Assembly: GCF_019977355.1 (NCBI RefSeq)
Contig: NZ_AP024655.1
Location: forward strand, 1,798,001-1,862,000
DNA: 64,000 nucleotides
Direction of reading: 5' to 3'
Source: Arthrobacter sp. NicSoilB8
Lineage (GTDB): Bacteria > Actinomycetota > Actinomycetes > Actinomycetales > Micrococcaceae
The position numbers and the translations under genes were made by a program. The notes below the pieces were generated by a model. The model was not told where the DNA came from. It did not search any database and worked only from the letters and a program-made list of their open reading frames with translations. Of this stretch, positions 1 to 7,191 are shown piece by piece. Numbering within the stretch: position 1 is the first letter of the stretch; each line of letters opens with the position of its first letter.

Positions 1-40
1 CCTTGCTGACACGATGGCCCTGCGGTGCTACCTTGGGCGG

Positions 41-457
41 ATGGCCAGGCAACTGTTTGTGAACCTCCCCGTCCGGAATCTCGATAGGACCGTTGAGTTC
101 TTCACCGCGCTGGGGTTCTCCTTCAACCCGGATTTCACCGACGAGAACGCGACCTGCATGATCGTCAATGACGGCGCTTACGTGATGCTGCTCGTCGAGT
201 CCTACTTCAAGACCTTCACCGCCAAGTCCGTTGCCCCCACCGCGGACGGCGCCGAGGTCATCATGTCCTTCTCGCTTGAGAGCCGTGAAGCCGTGGATGA
301 GGCCATCCGCACGGCGCTGACCTCCGGGGGCAGGGCATCGGAGGAGGCCCAGGACTACGGCTTCATGTACACCCACAGCTTCCAGGACCCGGACGGCCAC
401 CTCTGGGAAGTCTTCTGGATGGATCCTGCAGGCCCGCCCAAGGACGCGGCGCTCTAA
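41..457 (+). CDS. VOC (glyoxalase/bleomycin-resistance fold) family protein
   Basis: A 138-residue single-domain VOC protein. The opening beta strand (QLFVNLPVRNLDRTVEFF) and the closing segment DPDGHLWEVFWMD are the usual ends of the paired beta-alpha-beta-beta-beta repeats, and the late Glu of HLWEVFW is where family members ligand a metal. It resembles the PhnB/YycE-like group of uncharacterised VOC enzymes; the substrate cannot be read from the sequence. I prefer the ATG at 41 over the in-frame ATG at 14 because the shorter form begins right at the first conserved strand; neither has a strong ribosome binding site. Family assignment is firm, function unknown. Confidence 0.85.
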   Translation: MARQLFVNLPVRNLDRTVEFFTALGFSFNPDFTDENATCMIVNDGAYVMLLVESYFKTFTAKSVAPTADGAEVIMSFSLESREAVDEAIRTALTSGGRASEEAQDYGFMYTHSFQDPDGHLWEVFWMDPAGPPKDAAL

Positions 458-506
458 CCCGGTTCCTCACGCCGGCAGGCGACGCCGGCGCAGGTACGCT
501 GTCTAC

Positions 507-1022
507 ATGTCTGGACAAGTTTGGCTGCTGCCCCTGAAAAACCTCGACGATGACGCCCGCGCCATCAAACTGGGGGAGATTGCGCTGCTGGAGCTGGGCG
601 AGGGGCAGCAGAAGTTCGTTGGCGAGCCGCTGCGGATGATGCTCATCGCGCTGGAAGAGGACTCCCGCCACCCGTTTGCCGTGGACTCCGACGGCACCGC
701 GGTGGGAGTCCTGACGCTCCAGTCCGGGGCGGCCACCCTGGCCGGCTGGCCCGACGACGACTCCGCCTGGCTCCTCCGGGGCTTCCTGATCGACCGGCGG
801 CAGCAGGGCAAAGGCCTGGGCACCCTCGCCGCGGACGCCGCAGTGCGGGAGGCTGCCAAACTGACGGCCGGCTTCGGCAGCGGCCAGACCGGCGTCGTAC
901 TCTCCGTTAACGAACTGAACCCCGGCGGGCGCGCCGCTTACCGAAAGGCCGGATTCGAGGACCGCGGCCGCTACGACGGCGGCGACGCCGGTCCGCAGCG
1001 CATCATGTACCGGGCGTTCTGA
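507..1022 (+). CDS. GNAT family N-acetyltransferase
   Basis: A 171-residue single GNAT domain. The acetyl-CoA pyrophosphate loop is visible as RQQGKGLG after the strand AWLLRGFLID, followed by the late motif NPGGRAAYRKAGFEDRGRY, where an Asn and a conserved Tyr near the C-terminal strand are typical. This points to a small-molecule or N-terminal acetyltransferase in the cytoplasm; the acceptor is unknown. It lies 49 bp after the VOC gene on the same strand and could be cotranscribed with it. Four perfect copies of the heptamer GAGCCCT follow its stop codon (1030-1057). Confidence 0.88.
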   Translation: MSGQVWLLPLKNLDDDARAIKLGEIALLELGEGQQKFVGEPLRMMLIALEEDSRHPFAVDSDGTAVGVLTLQSGAATLAGWPDDDSAWLLRGFLIDRRQQGKGLGTLAADAAVREAAKLTAGFGSGQTGVVLSVNELNPGGRAAYRKAGFEDRGRYDGGDAGPQRIMYRAF

Positions 1023-1029
1023 TATCCGG

Positions 1030-1057
1030 GAGCCCTGAGCCCTGAGCCCTGAGCCCT
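1030..1057. repeat. Heptanucleotide tandem repeat, 4 copies of GAGCCCT
   Basis: Four perfect head-to-tail copies of GAGCCCT directly after the GNAT stop codon. Seven-base units change copy number easily by slippage, and the site is non-coding, so this may be a variable locus between strains. Confidence 0.85.
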
Positions 1058-1100
1058 TAGCTTCGGGGCACCGGACAGCTCGAGGATCCGGGTGATCCGT

Positions 1101-1118
1101 CGTCAATTTTCGTTGACG
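1101..1118. promoter_or_regulatory. Operator-like palindrome 1, CGTCAA-N6-TTGACG
   Basis: An 18-bp inverted repeat with 6-bp arms and a 6-bp spacer. Its right arm, TTGACG at 1113-1118, also makes a good -35 hexamer for the small HTH gene at 1162. The same arms and spacing recur at 1130-1147, with centres 29 bp apart. The pair looks like a repressor site built into the promoter. Confidence 0.7.
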
Positions 1119-1142
1119 GCACCCTCTGGCGTCAACTAGGGT
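1113..1142 (+). promoter_or_regulatory. Candidate promoter of the small HTH gene
   Basis: The -35 TTGACG (1113-1118) and -10 TAGGGT (1137-1142) are separated by 18 bp. The -35 belongs to palindrome 1 and the -10 lies in the centre of palindrome 2, so protein bound at either site should block RNA polymerase. The start codon follows 20 bp downstream behind an AGGAGG ribosome binding site at 1150-1155. Confidence 0.6.
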
Positions 1143-1151
1143 TGACGCCAG
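1126..1151. promoter_or_regulatory. Operator-like palindrome 2, extended to 11-bp arms
   Basis: The core CGTCAA-N6-TTGACG at 1130-1147 repeats palindrome 1. Here the arms extend to 11 perfect bases (1126-1136 and 1141-1151) around the spacer TAGG. The right arm touches the AGGAGG ribosome binding site, so occupancy could affect both transcription and translation of the HTH gene. Confidence 0.72.
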
Positions 1152-1161
1152 GAGGTGTGGC

Positions 1162-1362
1162 ATGAAAACACTGATTGGCTCAATGGACGGCAAAGGCCCG
1201 GCCGAGGCGCTCTACGCCGTGGCGGAGCTCCACAAGGAACTGGCGCGCACTGAAACAGAGGTGGTGCTGCGCGCCCGGCAGGCCGGTCTCTCGTGGGAGG
1301 CAATCGCGGTGTGCCTGGGCGTCAGCAAGCAGGCCGTGCACAAGAAGTACGGTAAGCGCTGA
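1162..1362 (+). CDS. Small helix-turn-helix DNA-binding protein (66 aa)
   Basis: The C-terminal half (LSWEAIAVCLGVSKQAVHKKY) is a clear helix-turn-helix, with the GVSKQAV recognition-helix start. The first 40 residues form a helical segment that may dimerise. Proteins of this size and type are often annotated as AsnC-like or HTH-domain proteins in actinobacteria and, from memory, often sit beside a Clp N-domain protein; no such partner is here. Two matching palindromes overlap its promoter, so autorepression is the simplest reading. The start is fixed by AGGAGG six bases upstream. Nothing downstream on the same strand belongs to its operon; a strong terminator follows. Confidence 0.85.
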   Translation: MKTLIGSMDGKGPAEALYAVAELHKELARTETEVVLRARQAGLSWEAIAVCLGVSKQAVHKKYGKR

Positions 1363-1381
1363 GGCGGCGTGGCTGGGCCAT

Positions 1382-1429
1382 AACAGAAAGGCCGGCCCCG
1401 GAGAGATCTCCGTGGCCGGCCTTTCTGTT
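1382..1429. terminator. Bidirectional rho-independent terminator
   Basis: A perfect 16-bp stem (1382-1397 with 1414-1429), GC-rich at the base of the loop and ending in CTTTCTGTTT. It lies between the converging HTH gene (plus) and glnA (minus) and can serve both. Confidence 0.85.
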
Positions 1430-1483
1430 TCGGAACCTTGCGGGGTTCCGGCGGGCTAAACCGTGCTTATCCGCGTGGTCTGG

Positions 1484-2908
1484 CTAGACGCCGTAGTAGA
1501 GCTCGAACTCGTACGGGTTCGGGCGCAGTGACAGCGGGCGGATCTCGTTCTCGTACTTGTACTCGATCCAGGTGTCGATCAGGTCCTGGGTGAAGACGCC
1601 GCCGGCCTGCAGGAACTCGTTGTCCTCGGCCAGTGCCTCCAGGGCTTCCTCGAGGGTGCCCGGAGCCTTGGGGATGTCCTTGGCTTCTTCGGCGGGGAGC
1701 TCGTAGAGGTCCTTGTCGATCGGAGCCGGGGGTTCGATCCGGTTGCGGATGCCGTCAATGCCGGCCATCAGCTGGGCAGCGAACGCCAGGTACGGGTTGG
1801 AAGAGGGGTCCGGAGCGCGGAACTCGATGCGCTTGGCCTTCGGGTTGGAGCCCGTGATCGGGATACGGATACCGGCGGAGCGGTTGCCCTGCGAGTAGAC
1901 CATGTTGACCGGAGCTTCGAAGCCCTTGACCAGGCGGCGGTAGGAGTTCACCGTCGGGTTGGTGAAGGCGAGGACTGCCGAGGAGTGCTTCAGCAGGCCG
2001 CCGATGTACCAGCGGGCGGTGTCAGACAGGCCGGCGTAGCCCTTCTCGTCGTAAAACAGCGGCTCGCCACCGGTCCACAGCGACTGGTGGCAGTGCATGC
2101 CCGAGCCGTTGTCACCGAAGACCGGCTTCGGCATGAAGGTCACCGACTTGCCCCAGGCGTCGGCGGTGTTCTTGATGACGTACTTGAACTTCTGCAGGTC
2201 GTCAGCCGCGTGGGTCAGGGTGGTGAACTTGTAGTTGATCTCAGCCTGGCCGGCGGAGCCGACTTCATGGTGGCTGCGCTCGACCTCGAGGCCGGCCTCG
2301 TCCAGGGCGACACACATGGCGTCGCGCAGGTCGGCCTGCTTGTCGGTGGGGGAGACGGGGAAGTAACCGCCCTTGACGGGGGTCTTGTAGCCGAGGTTTC
2401 CGCCCTCTTCCTCACGGCCGGTGTTCCAGTGCGCTTCTTCGGAGTCGATCTTGTAGAAGCTGCCCTGCGGGGAGGACTGGTACTGGACGTTGTCGAAGAC
2501 GAAGAATTCGGCTTCCGGGGCGAAGAACGCGGTGTCGGCGATGCCGGTGGAGGCGAGGTAGGCTTCGGCCTTCTCGGCTACGCCGCGGGGGTCGCGGTGG
2601 TAGGGATCGCCGGTGCGGGGGTTCACGATCGAGAAGTTCAACGCAAGGGTCTTCTCCATGCGGAACGTGTCGATGAATGCAGTGGTGACGTCCGGGATGA
2701 GCTGCATGTCAGACTCGGCGATGCCCTGGAAGCCGCGGATCGAAGATCCGTCGAAGAGCTGGCCATTGACGAAGAAGTCGGCGTCAACGCTCTTGGCGGG
2801 CACGTTGAAGTGCTGCTGAACGCCAGGAAGATCGGTGAAGCGGATATCGACGAATTTGATGTCTTCGTCCTTGATGAACTTGAGGACTTCGTCCGCAGTC
2901 TTGAACAT
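1484..2908 (-). CDS. glnA: Type I glutamine synthetase
   Basis: Makes glutamine from glutamate, ammonia and ATP; cytoplasmic dodecamer. At 474 residues it has the usual GSI length. Visible landmarks are the beta-grasp segment [14 protein letters not shown], the metal ligands in EAEFFVFD and [13 protein letters not shown], the ATP-site segment [12 protein letters not shown], the substrate loop NRSAGIRIP and the C-terminal [16 protein letters not shown]. The loop KDLYELP carries the tyrosine adenylylated by GlnE in the GSI-beta class, so post-translational control is expected. The ATG at 2908 follows AAGGAG in the message and gives MFKTADEVL, the normal actinobacterial start; longer frames upstream are not used. 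A GlnR-type operator lies 129 bp upstream. Confidence 0.98.
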   Translation of the reverse strand: MFKTADEVLKFIKDEDIKFVDIRFTDLPGVQQHFNVPAKSVDADFFVNGQLFDGSSIRGFQGIAESDMQLIPDVTTAFIDTFRMEKTLALNFSIVNPRTGDPYHRDPRGVAEKAEAYLASTGIADTAFFAPEAEFFVFDNVQYQSSPQGSFYKIDSEEAHWNTGREEEGGNLGYKTPVKGGYFPVSPTDKQADLRDAMCVALDEAGLEVERSHHEVGSAGQAEINYKFTTLTHAADDLQKFKYVIKNTADAWGKSVTFMPKPVFGDNGSGMHCHQSLWTGGEPLFYDEKGYAGLSDTARWYIGGLLKHSSAVLAFTNPTVNSYRRLVKGFEAPVNMVYSQGNRSAGIRIPITGSNPKAKRIEFRAPDPSSNPYLAFAAQLMAGIDGIRNRIEPPAPIDKDLYELPAEEAKDIPKAPGTLEEALEALAEDNEFLQAGGVFTQDLIDTWIEYKYENEIRPLSLRPNPYEFELYYGV

Positions 2909-3036
2909 TATGCTCCTTACGCATATGAAAGATCTGGCCGTCAGGCACATTGGTCCAGGGCAGTCCAACAGCGGGAAGGCAAAAAGCATCCCCGCTCCTG
3001 AGCCGCTAGCAACTGTTACCACTCTAAGGACACGGG

Positions 3037-3074
3037 ATTTCCTTGCAGTGTCCGTATTGTTTCGGGGAGGTTAC
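3037..3074 (-). promoter_or_regulatory. GlnR-type operator upstream of glnA
   Basis: Read on the glnA strand from 3074 to 3037 the order is GTAAC-N6-GAAAC-N6-GACAC-N6-GAAAT. This matches the actinobacterial GlnR pattern gTnAC-N6-GaAAC repeated as an a-site and a b-site, with the first pair perfect and the second carrying one mismatch per half. It lies 129 bp before the glnA start, a usual position for nitrogen control. No glnR gene is in the window. Confidence 0.78.
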
Positions 3075-3107
3075 AGAATGCCCTGACACGTAAACGCTAG
3101 TCGCTGT

Positions 3108-3162
3108 CCACAGTGTGACCTATCCGGTCCCACAGTGTGACACAGGGGCGCCCACAGTGTGG
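3108..3162. promoter_or_regulatory. Three CCACAGTGTG elements at 22-bp spacing
   Basis: CCACAGTGTG(A/G) occurs at 3108-3118, 3130-3140 and 3152-3162, each start exactly 22 bp after the last. Copy 3 is a perfect 11-bp palindrome (CCACA-G-TGTGG). The spacing puts all copies on nearly the same face of the helix. They end 27 bp before the RDD start codon and begin 33 bp beyond the GlnR box, so they most likely act on the RDD gene. Confidence 0.7.
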
Positions 3163-3189
3163 ACGGGCGGGAGCCGATAAGCTGGGAGG

Positions 3190-3627
3190 GTGGTAGATCG
3201 CAAAGACATCGGTTCATGGCTCAGCGGGCCGGACACATCCGGCATTTCCAGGTACCCCGGGGAGCGGCTCGGCCTGCCGGAGGCCGGGCCCGGATCGATC
3301 GCCCGCGCAGGACGCCGGATCCTGGCGATCTGCGTCGATTGGGCGATCGCATTGTTGATCAGCAACTTCGCCTTCGCCGGCGATTCATGGGCCACGCTGG
3401 CCGTGTTTGCCATCGAGCAGGTCCTGCTGATCGGCACCCTGGGCTACAGCATCGGCCACCGGATCGTGGGCATCCACGTGGTCCGGCTGGGCGGCGGCCC
3501 TGCGGGTCCGCTCGCGGCCCTGGTGCGGACCCTGCTGCTCTGCCTGGTCATTCCCGCCGTCATCTTCGATCCGGACCAGCGCGGCCTCCATGACAAGGCC
3601 ATGAACACCGTGCTCCTCCGGATGTAA
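3190..3627 (+). CDS. RDD family membrane protein
   Basis: A 145-residue membrane protein. The family Arg and Asp are in ARAGRRILAICVDW (about residues 39-52), which begins the first membrane helix; a second helix runs through TLAVFAIEQVLLIGTLGY and a third near LVRTLLLCLVIPAVIF. The C-terminal DQRGLHDKAMNTVLLR is the usual RDD ending. The role is unknown; some family members are proposed ion transporters. Divergent from glnA with 281 bp between them, an arrangement shared with Rv2219A-glnA1 in M. tuberculosis and its Streptomyces counterpart. The GTG start follows GGGAGG closely. Confidence 0.88.
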   Translation: MVDRKDIGSWLSGPDTSGISRYPGERLGLPEAGPGSIARAGRRILAICVDWAIALLISNFAFAGDSWATLAVFAIEQVLLIGTLGYSIGHRIVGIHVVRLGGGPAGPLAALVRTLLLCLVIPAVIFDPDQRGLHDKAMNTVLLRM

Positions 3628-3708
3628 CCCCTGCCCGTGTCCGACGGCGCAGCGATGATGCCAGGGCGCGGCGGTCCCCCGTCCGTTTGCCTCGAACGGC
3701 CGGTCAAC

Positions 3709-3761
3709 CTCCCCGCACAGCGGCCATATGCGTCAGATGGGCGCAGTGATGGTGCCAGGGC
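3709..3761. repeat. 53-bp direct repeat, copy 1
   Basis: Differs from copy 2 (3843-3895) at two positions only (C/T near base 10 and G/A near base 44). Repeat starts are 134 bp apart. The repeat includes GCGGCCATATGCGTCAG. Not coding. Confidence 0.85.
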
Positions 3762-3842
3762 GGCGCGTTCCCTCGTCTGTTGGCCACGGATGGCCGGTAG
3801 ACCTCGACGATCGGCGGCGGGTCGCCACGAACGGCCGCTAAT

Positions 3843-3895
3843 CTCCCCGCATAGCGGCCATATGCGTCAGATGGGCGCAGTGATGATGCCAGGGC
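3843..3895. repeat. 53-bp direct repeat, copy 2
   Basis: Second copy of the 3709-3761 repeat. The bases before it (TCGCCACGAACGGCCGC, 3822-3838) resemble the left arm of the palindrome at 42952-43002, linking this array to a dispersed repeat family. Confidence 0.85.
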
Positions 3896-3920
3896 ACAGA
3901 ACCCGAGTTGCGGGGCGGAG

Positions 3921-4283
3921 CTAGACCCCCGCCGTCTCCTGAGCCGTCGTCCGTGAAGCCGCTGCGGCGGAGGCATTGAGGTGGCCGCGGCGCCCGGCCC
4001 AGCGCTCAAACCAGACCGTCGCGAAAGGACAGACGGCCGAGAGCCCTGAGAGCAGGGCAACCCGGAACGGCCAGCGCAGCATCGCCCACAGGCTCAACGC
4101 CGCAATCGCGTAGCCGATGAAGAACGCTCCGTGGATCGGACCGGCGATCTCCACTCCGACTTCGGTGGTCCGGGTGACCCATTTGAGCACCATGCCGAGC
4201 AGGAGCGCGGCCCAGCTGAACGCTTCGGCGATCGCCAGCCCCCGGAAAACGCGGATCATGGTGGCGGTCGAGGGAAATTTCAT
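3921..4283 (-). CDS. DUF3817 integral membrane protein
   Basis: A 120-residue protein with three hydrophobic helices: FRGLAIAEAFSWAALLLGMVL, the segment around GPIHGAFFIGYAIAALSLW, and FRVALLSGLSAVCPFATVWFE. The order FRGLAIAEAFS, a polar loop (KWVTRTTE), then PIHGAFFIGY is the DUF3817 pattern (YdzA-related). The hydrophilic Ala/Ser/Thr tail after residue 96 is probably cytoplasmic. Function is not known for the family. It lies between RDD and DUF4191, where many relatives have no gene. ATG start at 4283. Confidence 0.85.
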   Translation of the reverse strand: MKFPSTATMIRVFRGLAIAEAFSWAALLLGMVLKWVTRTTEVGVEIAGPIHGAFFIGYAIAALSLWAMLRWPFRVALLSGLSAVCPFATVWFERWAGRRGHLNASAAAASRTTAQETAGV

Positions 4284-4534
4284 GCTGGTCTCCTGAATTT
4301 TTTGCGTCCGTGGGGTCCGAGGGGTCCGTGTCGTCCGTGCTGCCGGCGGCTGTGGTACTGGTGTCTGTGGTGCTGGTGTCTGAGTTCCAGGCGGCCGCGC
4401 CGGCCGACGTCGGGCGGTAAAAGAAACGCCCCGGCTGGCGGCCTGATGTGGCCGTGAACCGGGGCGATTCCGTACTGCGGGCGATTCTTTGCTGCTTGCG
4501 CTTTGCTGCGTTAGGGCGGTGCCCCCGGCAGGGC
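4284..4534. other. Spacer between DUF3817 and DUF4191 genes
   Basis: Holds low-complexity GGTCCG-rich sequence upstream of the DUF3817 gene, a 15-bp tandem duplication (TGTGGTACTGGTGTC/TGTGGTGCTGGTGTC, 4351-4380) and a hairpin at 4427-4466 that fits a terminator for the DUF4191 gene. No gene seen. Confidence 0.65.
4427..4466 (-). terminator. Probable terminator of the DUF4191 gene
   Basis: Arms CGCCCCGG and CCGGGGCG enclose an inner stem CGGCC/GGCCG. It lies 69 bp beyond the DUF4191 stop codon on the minus strand. There is no clean T-run, as is common in high-GC actinobacteria. Confidence 0.55.
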
Positions 4535-5284
4535 CTAGCGTCCGCGGGTGGGGCGGGCCTTGTAGGGATCGATGCCCTTCGGAATCGGCAGGCGGCCGCC
4601 GAGCGAGGAAATGCGCTTGGACACGGCGCTGACCTCGGTCTTGGTCAGTTCGCCCTTGAGCTTGTTCATCTTCTTGGCGAGCTGGCTGAGCGGCACCTGG
4701 CCCTCGCCGCGGCCGCTCTCGATCACGTGGATGGTGACGTTGGGCAGGATGCGTGCCAGCCGCTTGCGTTCGGCGTCAACCAGCGGCTTGACCCGGTTGC
4801 TGGGACCTTCGCTGACAAGCACGACGCCCGGACGGCCGATGGCGCGGAACACCGCGTCCTGCGTGCGGGGGTTGACGGCAACGGGCTGGTCCTCGGTGAT
4901 CCAGCCGCGCTTCAACGTGCCCAGGGCGGCACCTGAGGCGCCCGGCTGGCCCTCGATCTGCGCGAACGCGGCGCGCTCGGCGCGGCGCGACAGGATGAGG
5001 GTGGCGGCAATGGCGCCCAGGGCGATGCCGATGATCAGGCCGGTGACCCAGTTTTCGAGCAGGAAGCCGACCAGGAGGCTGACGGCGACAACGCCCAGGA
5101 ACGCCAGCAACATGAGCCACGGAACCATGGGGTCATGGCGGCGCGTCATCTGGAAGACCTCGCCGATCTGCTTCAGCCGGCTGGGCTTCTTGGCCTTTGC
5201 TTCCTTGGGCTTGCGGGAGAAAAGACCGCGCTTCGGAGCATCGGAAGCCGGGCTGGAGTTGCTGGAATCAGGGGAATTCGCCAT
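4535..5284 (-). CDS. DUF4191 membrane protein (Rv2219-like)
   Basis: A 249-residue protein with a basic N-terminal tail (KRGLFSRKPKEAKAKKPSRLK), two membrane helices at about residues 56-76 and 80-98 (PWLMLLAFLGVVAVSLLVGF and GLIIGIALGAIAATLIL) and a soluble C-terminal domain rich in Lys and Arg. The segment AVFRAIGRPGVVLVSEGP is characteristic of DUF4191. Function unknown. Its place just before lipA is conserved in actinobacteria. It follows lipA by 91 bp on the same strand, so it may be the last gene of the lipB-lipA transcript. Confidence 0.88.
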   Translation of the reverse strand: MANSPDSSNSSPASDAPKRGLFSRKPKEAKAKKPSRLKQIGEVFQMTRRHDPMVPWLMLLAFLGVVAVSLLVGFLLENWVTGLIIGIALGAIAATLILSRRAERAAFAQIEGQPGASGAALGTLKRGWITEDQPVAVNPRTQDAVFRAIGRPGVVLVSEGPSNRVKPLVDAERKRLARILPNVTIHVIESGRGEGQVPLSQLAKKMNKLKGELTKTEVSAVSKRISSLGGRLPIPKGIDPYKARPTRGR

Positions 5285-5375
5285 AGTGCCTTAATTCTAC
5301 GTGATTGACGGCTAAGGGCCGGACGCCGGAATGATCCGGTGCCGGCCCCTAGGTGGACGGGTGTTACAGCAGGGT

Positions 5376-6383
5376 TCAGGAATGCGCCGCGAGCAGCGAG
5401 CTGGCTTCCTGGCGGGTGCTGCCCGAGCTTTCGATGTGGGCGAGCTCGGCCGGGATTTCCCAGCCCTTCTTGCGCATCGCGGTGGCCCAGAGCCGGCCGG
5501 CGCGGTACGAGGAACGCACCAGGGGGCCGGACATGACGCCCAGGAAGCCAATCTCGTCGGCTTCCTGCTGCAGGTCGACGAATTCCTGCGGCTTGACCCA
5601 GCGGTCCACCGGGAGGTGGCGCTCGGAGGGACGGAGGTACTGGGTGATGGTGATCAGGTCGCAGCCGGCCTCGTGGAGGTCGCGCAGGGCCTCGGAAATC
5701 TCCTCGCGGGTCTCGCCCATGCCGAGGATCAGGTTGGACTTCGTCACCATGCCGAGCTTGCGGCCCTGAGTGATGACGTCCAGGGAACGCTCGTAGCGGA
5801 AGGCCGGACGGATCCGCTTGAAGATCCGGGGCACGGTTTCCACGTTGTGGGCGAAGACCTCGGGCTTGGAGTCGCAGATGGCCTCGATGTGCTCGGGCTT
5901 GCCGGAGAAGTCGGGGATCAGCAGTTCGACGCCGGTGCCCGGGTTCAGTTCGTGGATCTTGCGGACCGTCTCGGCGTACAGCCAGACGCCCTCGTCGGCG
6001 AGGTCGTCGCGGGCCACGCCGGTCACGGTGGCGTAGCGCAGCTGCATGGACTGCACCGAGCGCGCCACCTTGGTGGGCTCGAACATGTCAACGGGTGAGG
6101 GCTTGCCGGTGTCGATCTGGCAGAAGTCGCAGCGTCGCGTGCATTCGGAGCCGCCGATCAGGAAGGTGGCCTCCTTGTCTTCCCAGCATTCAAAGATGTT
6201 GGGGCAGCCGGCCTCTTCACACACCGTGTGGAGGCCTTCTTTTTTGACGAGGTTCTTGAGCTGGACGAACTCGGGGCCCATCTGGACCTTGGCCTTGATC
6301 CATTCCGGCTTACGTTCCACCGGTGTGGCCGCGTTTCGCTGCTCAATGCGCAGCATCTTCCGGCCTTCTGGTGCCAGTGTCAC
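5376..6383 (-). CDS. lipA: Lipoyl synthase
   Basis: Radical-SAM enzyme that inserts two sulfurs into protein-bound octanoyl groups to make lipoate. The auxiliary cluster cysteines are C55, C60 and C66 ([12 protein letters not shown]), and the radical-SAM cluster cysteines are C81, C85 and C88 (CTRRCDFC), both at the expected places. The protein is 335 residues, normal for the family. The GTG start at 6383 overlaps the lipB stop (GTGA), so the two are translationally coupled. Its likely client is the E2 protein SucB encoded 9 kb away in this window. Confidence 0.98.
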   Translation of the reverse strand: MTLAPEGRKMLRIEQRNAATPVERKPEWIKAKVQMGPEFVQLKNLVKKEGLHTVCEEAGCPNIFECWEDKEATFLIGGSECTRRCDFCQIDTGKPSPVDMFEPTKVARSVQSMQLRYATVTGVARDDLADEGVWLYAETVRKIHELNPGTGVELLIPDFSGKPEHIEAICDSKPEVFAHNVETVPRIFKRIRPAFRYERSLDVITQGRKLGMVTKSNLILGMGETREEISEALRDLHEAGCDLITITQYLRPSERHLPVDRWVKPQEFVDLQQEADEIGFLGVMSGPLVRSSYRAGRLWATAMRKKGWEIPAELAHIESSGSTRQEASSLLAAHS

Positions 6384-7048
6384 AGTAGAGCTCCTTCTGG
6401 GGTTGCAACTAGGGCTTCTTCATTGTTGCGCAGTTCTTCGGTGATCCGCGACACGAGGTCTGCCGGGGTGACGTCCCTGCCGAGTTCCTGGGCGATCGTG
6501 GTGACTCCGGCGTCAGTGATACCGCAGGCGATGATCTGGGCGTACGGGGCGAGATCGTTGTTGCAGTTGATGGCGAATCCGTGCATCGTGACGCCGTCGT
6601 GGACGCGGATGCCGATGGCTGCGATCTTGCGGGCCGGCCCCTTCTCGTCCTGCTCGATCCAGACGCCGGCGCGGCCCTTGATGCGGACGGCTTCGATGCC
6701 GTAGTCCGCGAGGACGGCAATGATCACGGCCTCCAGGCGCTCCACGTAATCGCGGATGCCGGCCTTGTTCTTCAGCTTGATGATGGGGTAGCCCACGAGC
6801 TGGCCGGGGCCGTGCCACGTGAGTTTGCCGCCGCGGTCCACCGCGACAACGGGGGTTCCGTCAAAGGGCCGTTCGTGGTCTTCGGTGCGCTTGCCGGCGG
6901 TATAGACGGCGGAGTGTTCGAGCAGTAGTACAGTGCTGGGTGCCGTGCCCGCGAGGACTTTTTCGTGCAGTTCGCGCTGGAGGTCCCAGCCGCGGGTGTA
7001 GTCGATGAAGTCCGGGGCAAGACCCAGCTGTTTGAACTCAAGAGTCAT
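6380..7048 (-). CDS. lipB: Octanoyl-[ACP]:protein N-octanoyltransferase
   Basis: Moves octanoyl from acyl carrier protein to lipoyl-domain lysines, the first step of lipoate assembly. The family signature [14 protein letters not shown] is at residues 79-92. The catalytic lysine is K141 ([10 protein letters not shown]) and the acyl-enzyme cysteine is C175 ([13 protein letters not shown]). Length is 222 residues, typical. First gene of the lipB-lipA pair, overlapping lipA by four bases. The ATG start at 7048 begins TLEFKQLGL, as in other actinobacterial LipB proteins. Confidence 0.97.
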   Translation of the reverse strand: MTLEFKQLGLAPDFIDYTRGWDLQRELHEKVLAGTAPSTVLLLEHSAVYTAGKRTEDHERPFDGTPVVAVDRGGKLTWHGPGQLVGYPIIKLKNKAGIRDYVERLEAVIIAVLADYGIEAVRIKGRAGVWIEQDEKGPARKIAAIGIRVHDGVTMHGFAINCNNDLAPYAQIIACGITDAGVTTIAQELGRDVTPADLVSRITEELRNNEEALVATPEGALL

Positions 7049-7191
7049 GGCATCAAGCTTAGACCCCGCCGCACCGCCTGCCCGTCGGTGTGCTTAAGCT
7101 CTCACAGCCCTGCCGGGTCGTGGGAGGTCCCGCGCCGGGCTGTCTGTGGATAACTTCTGCACGATTCCGCGCGATCGGCTATCTCTTGGGT

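Larger units (their letters stand above)
3628..3920. other. Gene-free region with duplicated palindromic repeats
   Basis: Convergent space between the RDD and DUF3817 genes. It holds two 53-bp near-identical repeats (3709-3761 and 3843-3895), a fragment of the same sequence near 3649-3667, and inverted-repeat arms GGCCGCTA/TAGCGGCC at 3833-3859. Open frames here are out of keeping with local codon use, and I see no gene. Confidence 0.7.

Noticed and set aside
2909..3022. Longer glnA start at 3022
   Set aside because: The extra 38 residues are not homologous to glutamine synthetase, and the ATG at 2908 has a good ribosome binding site.
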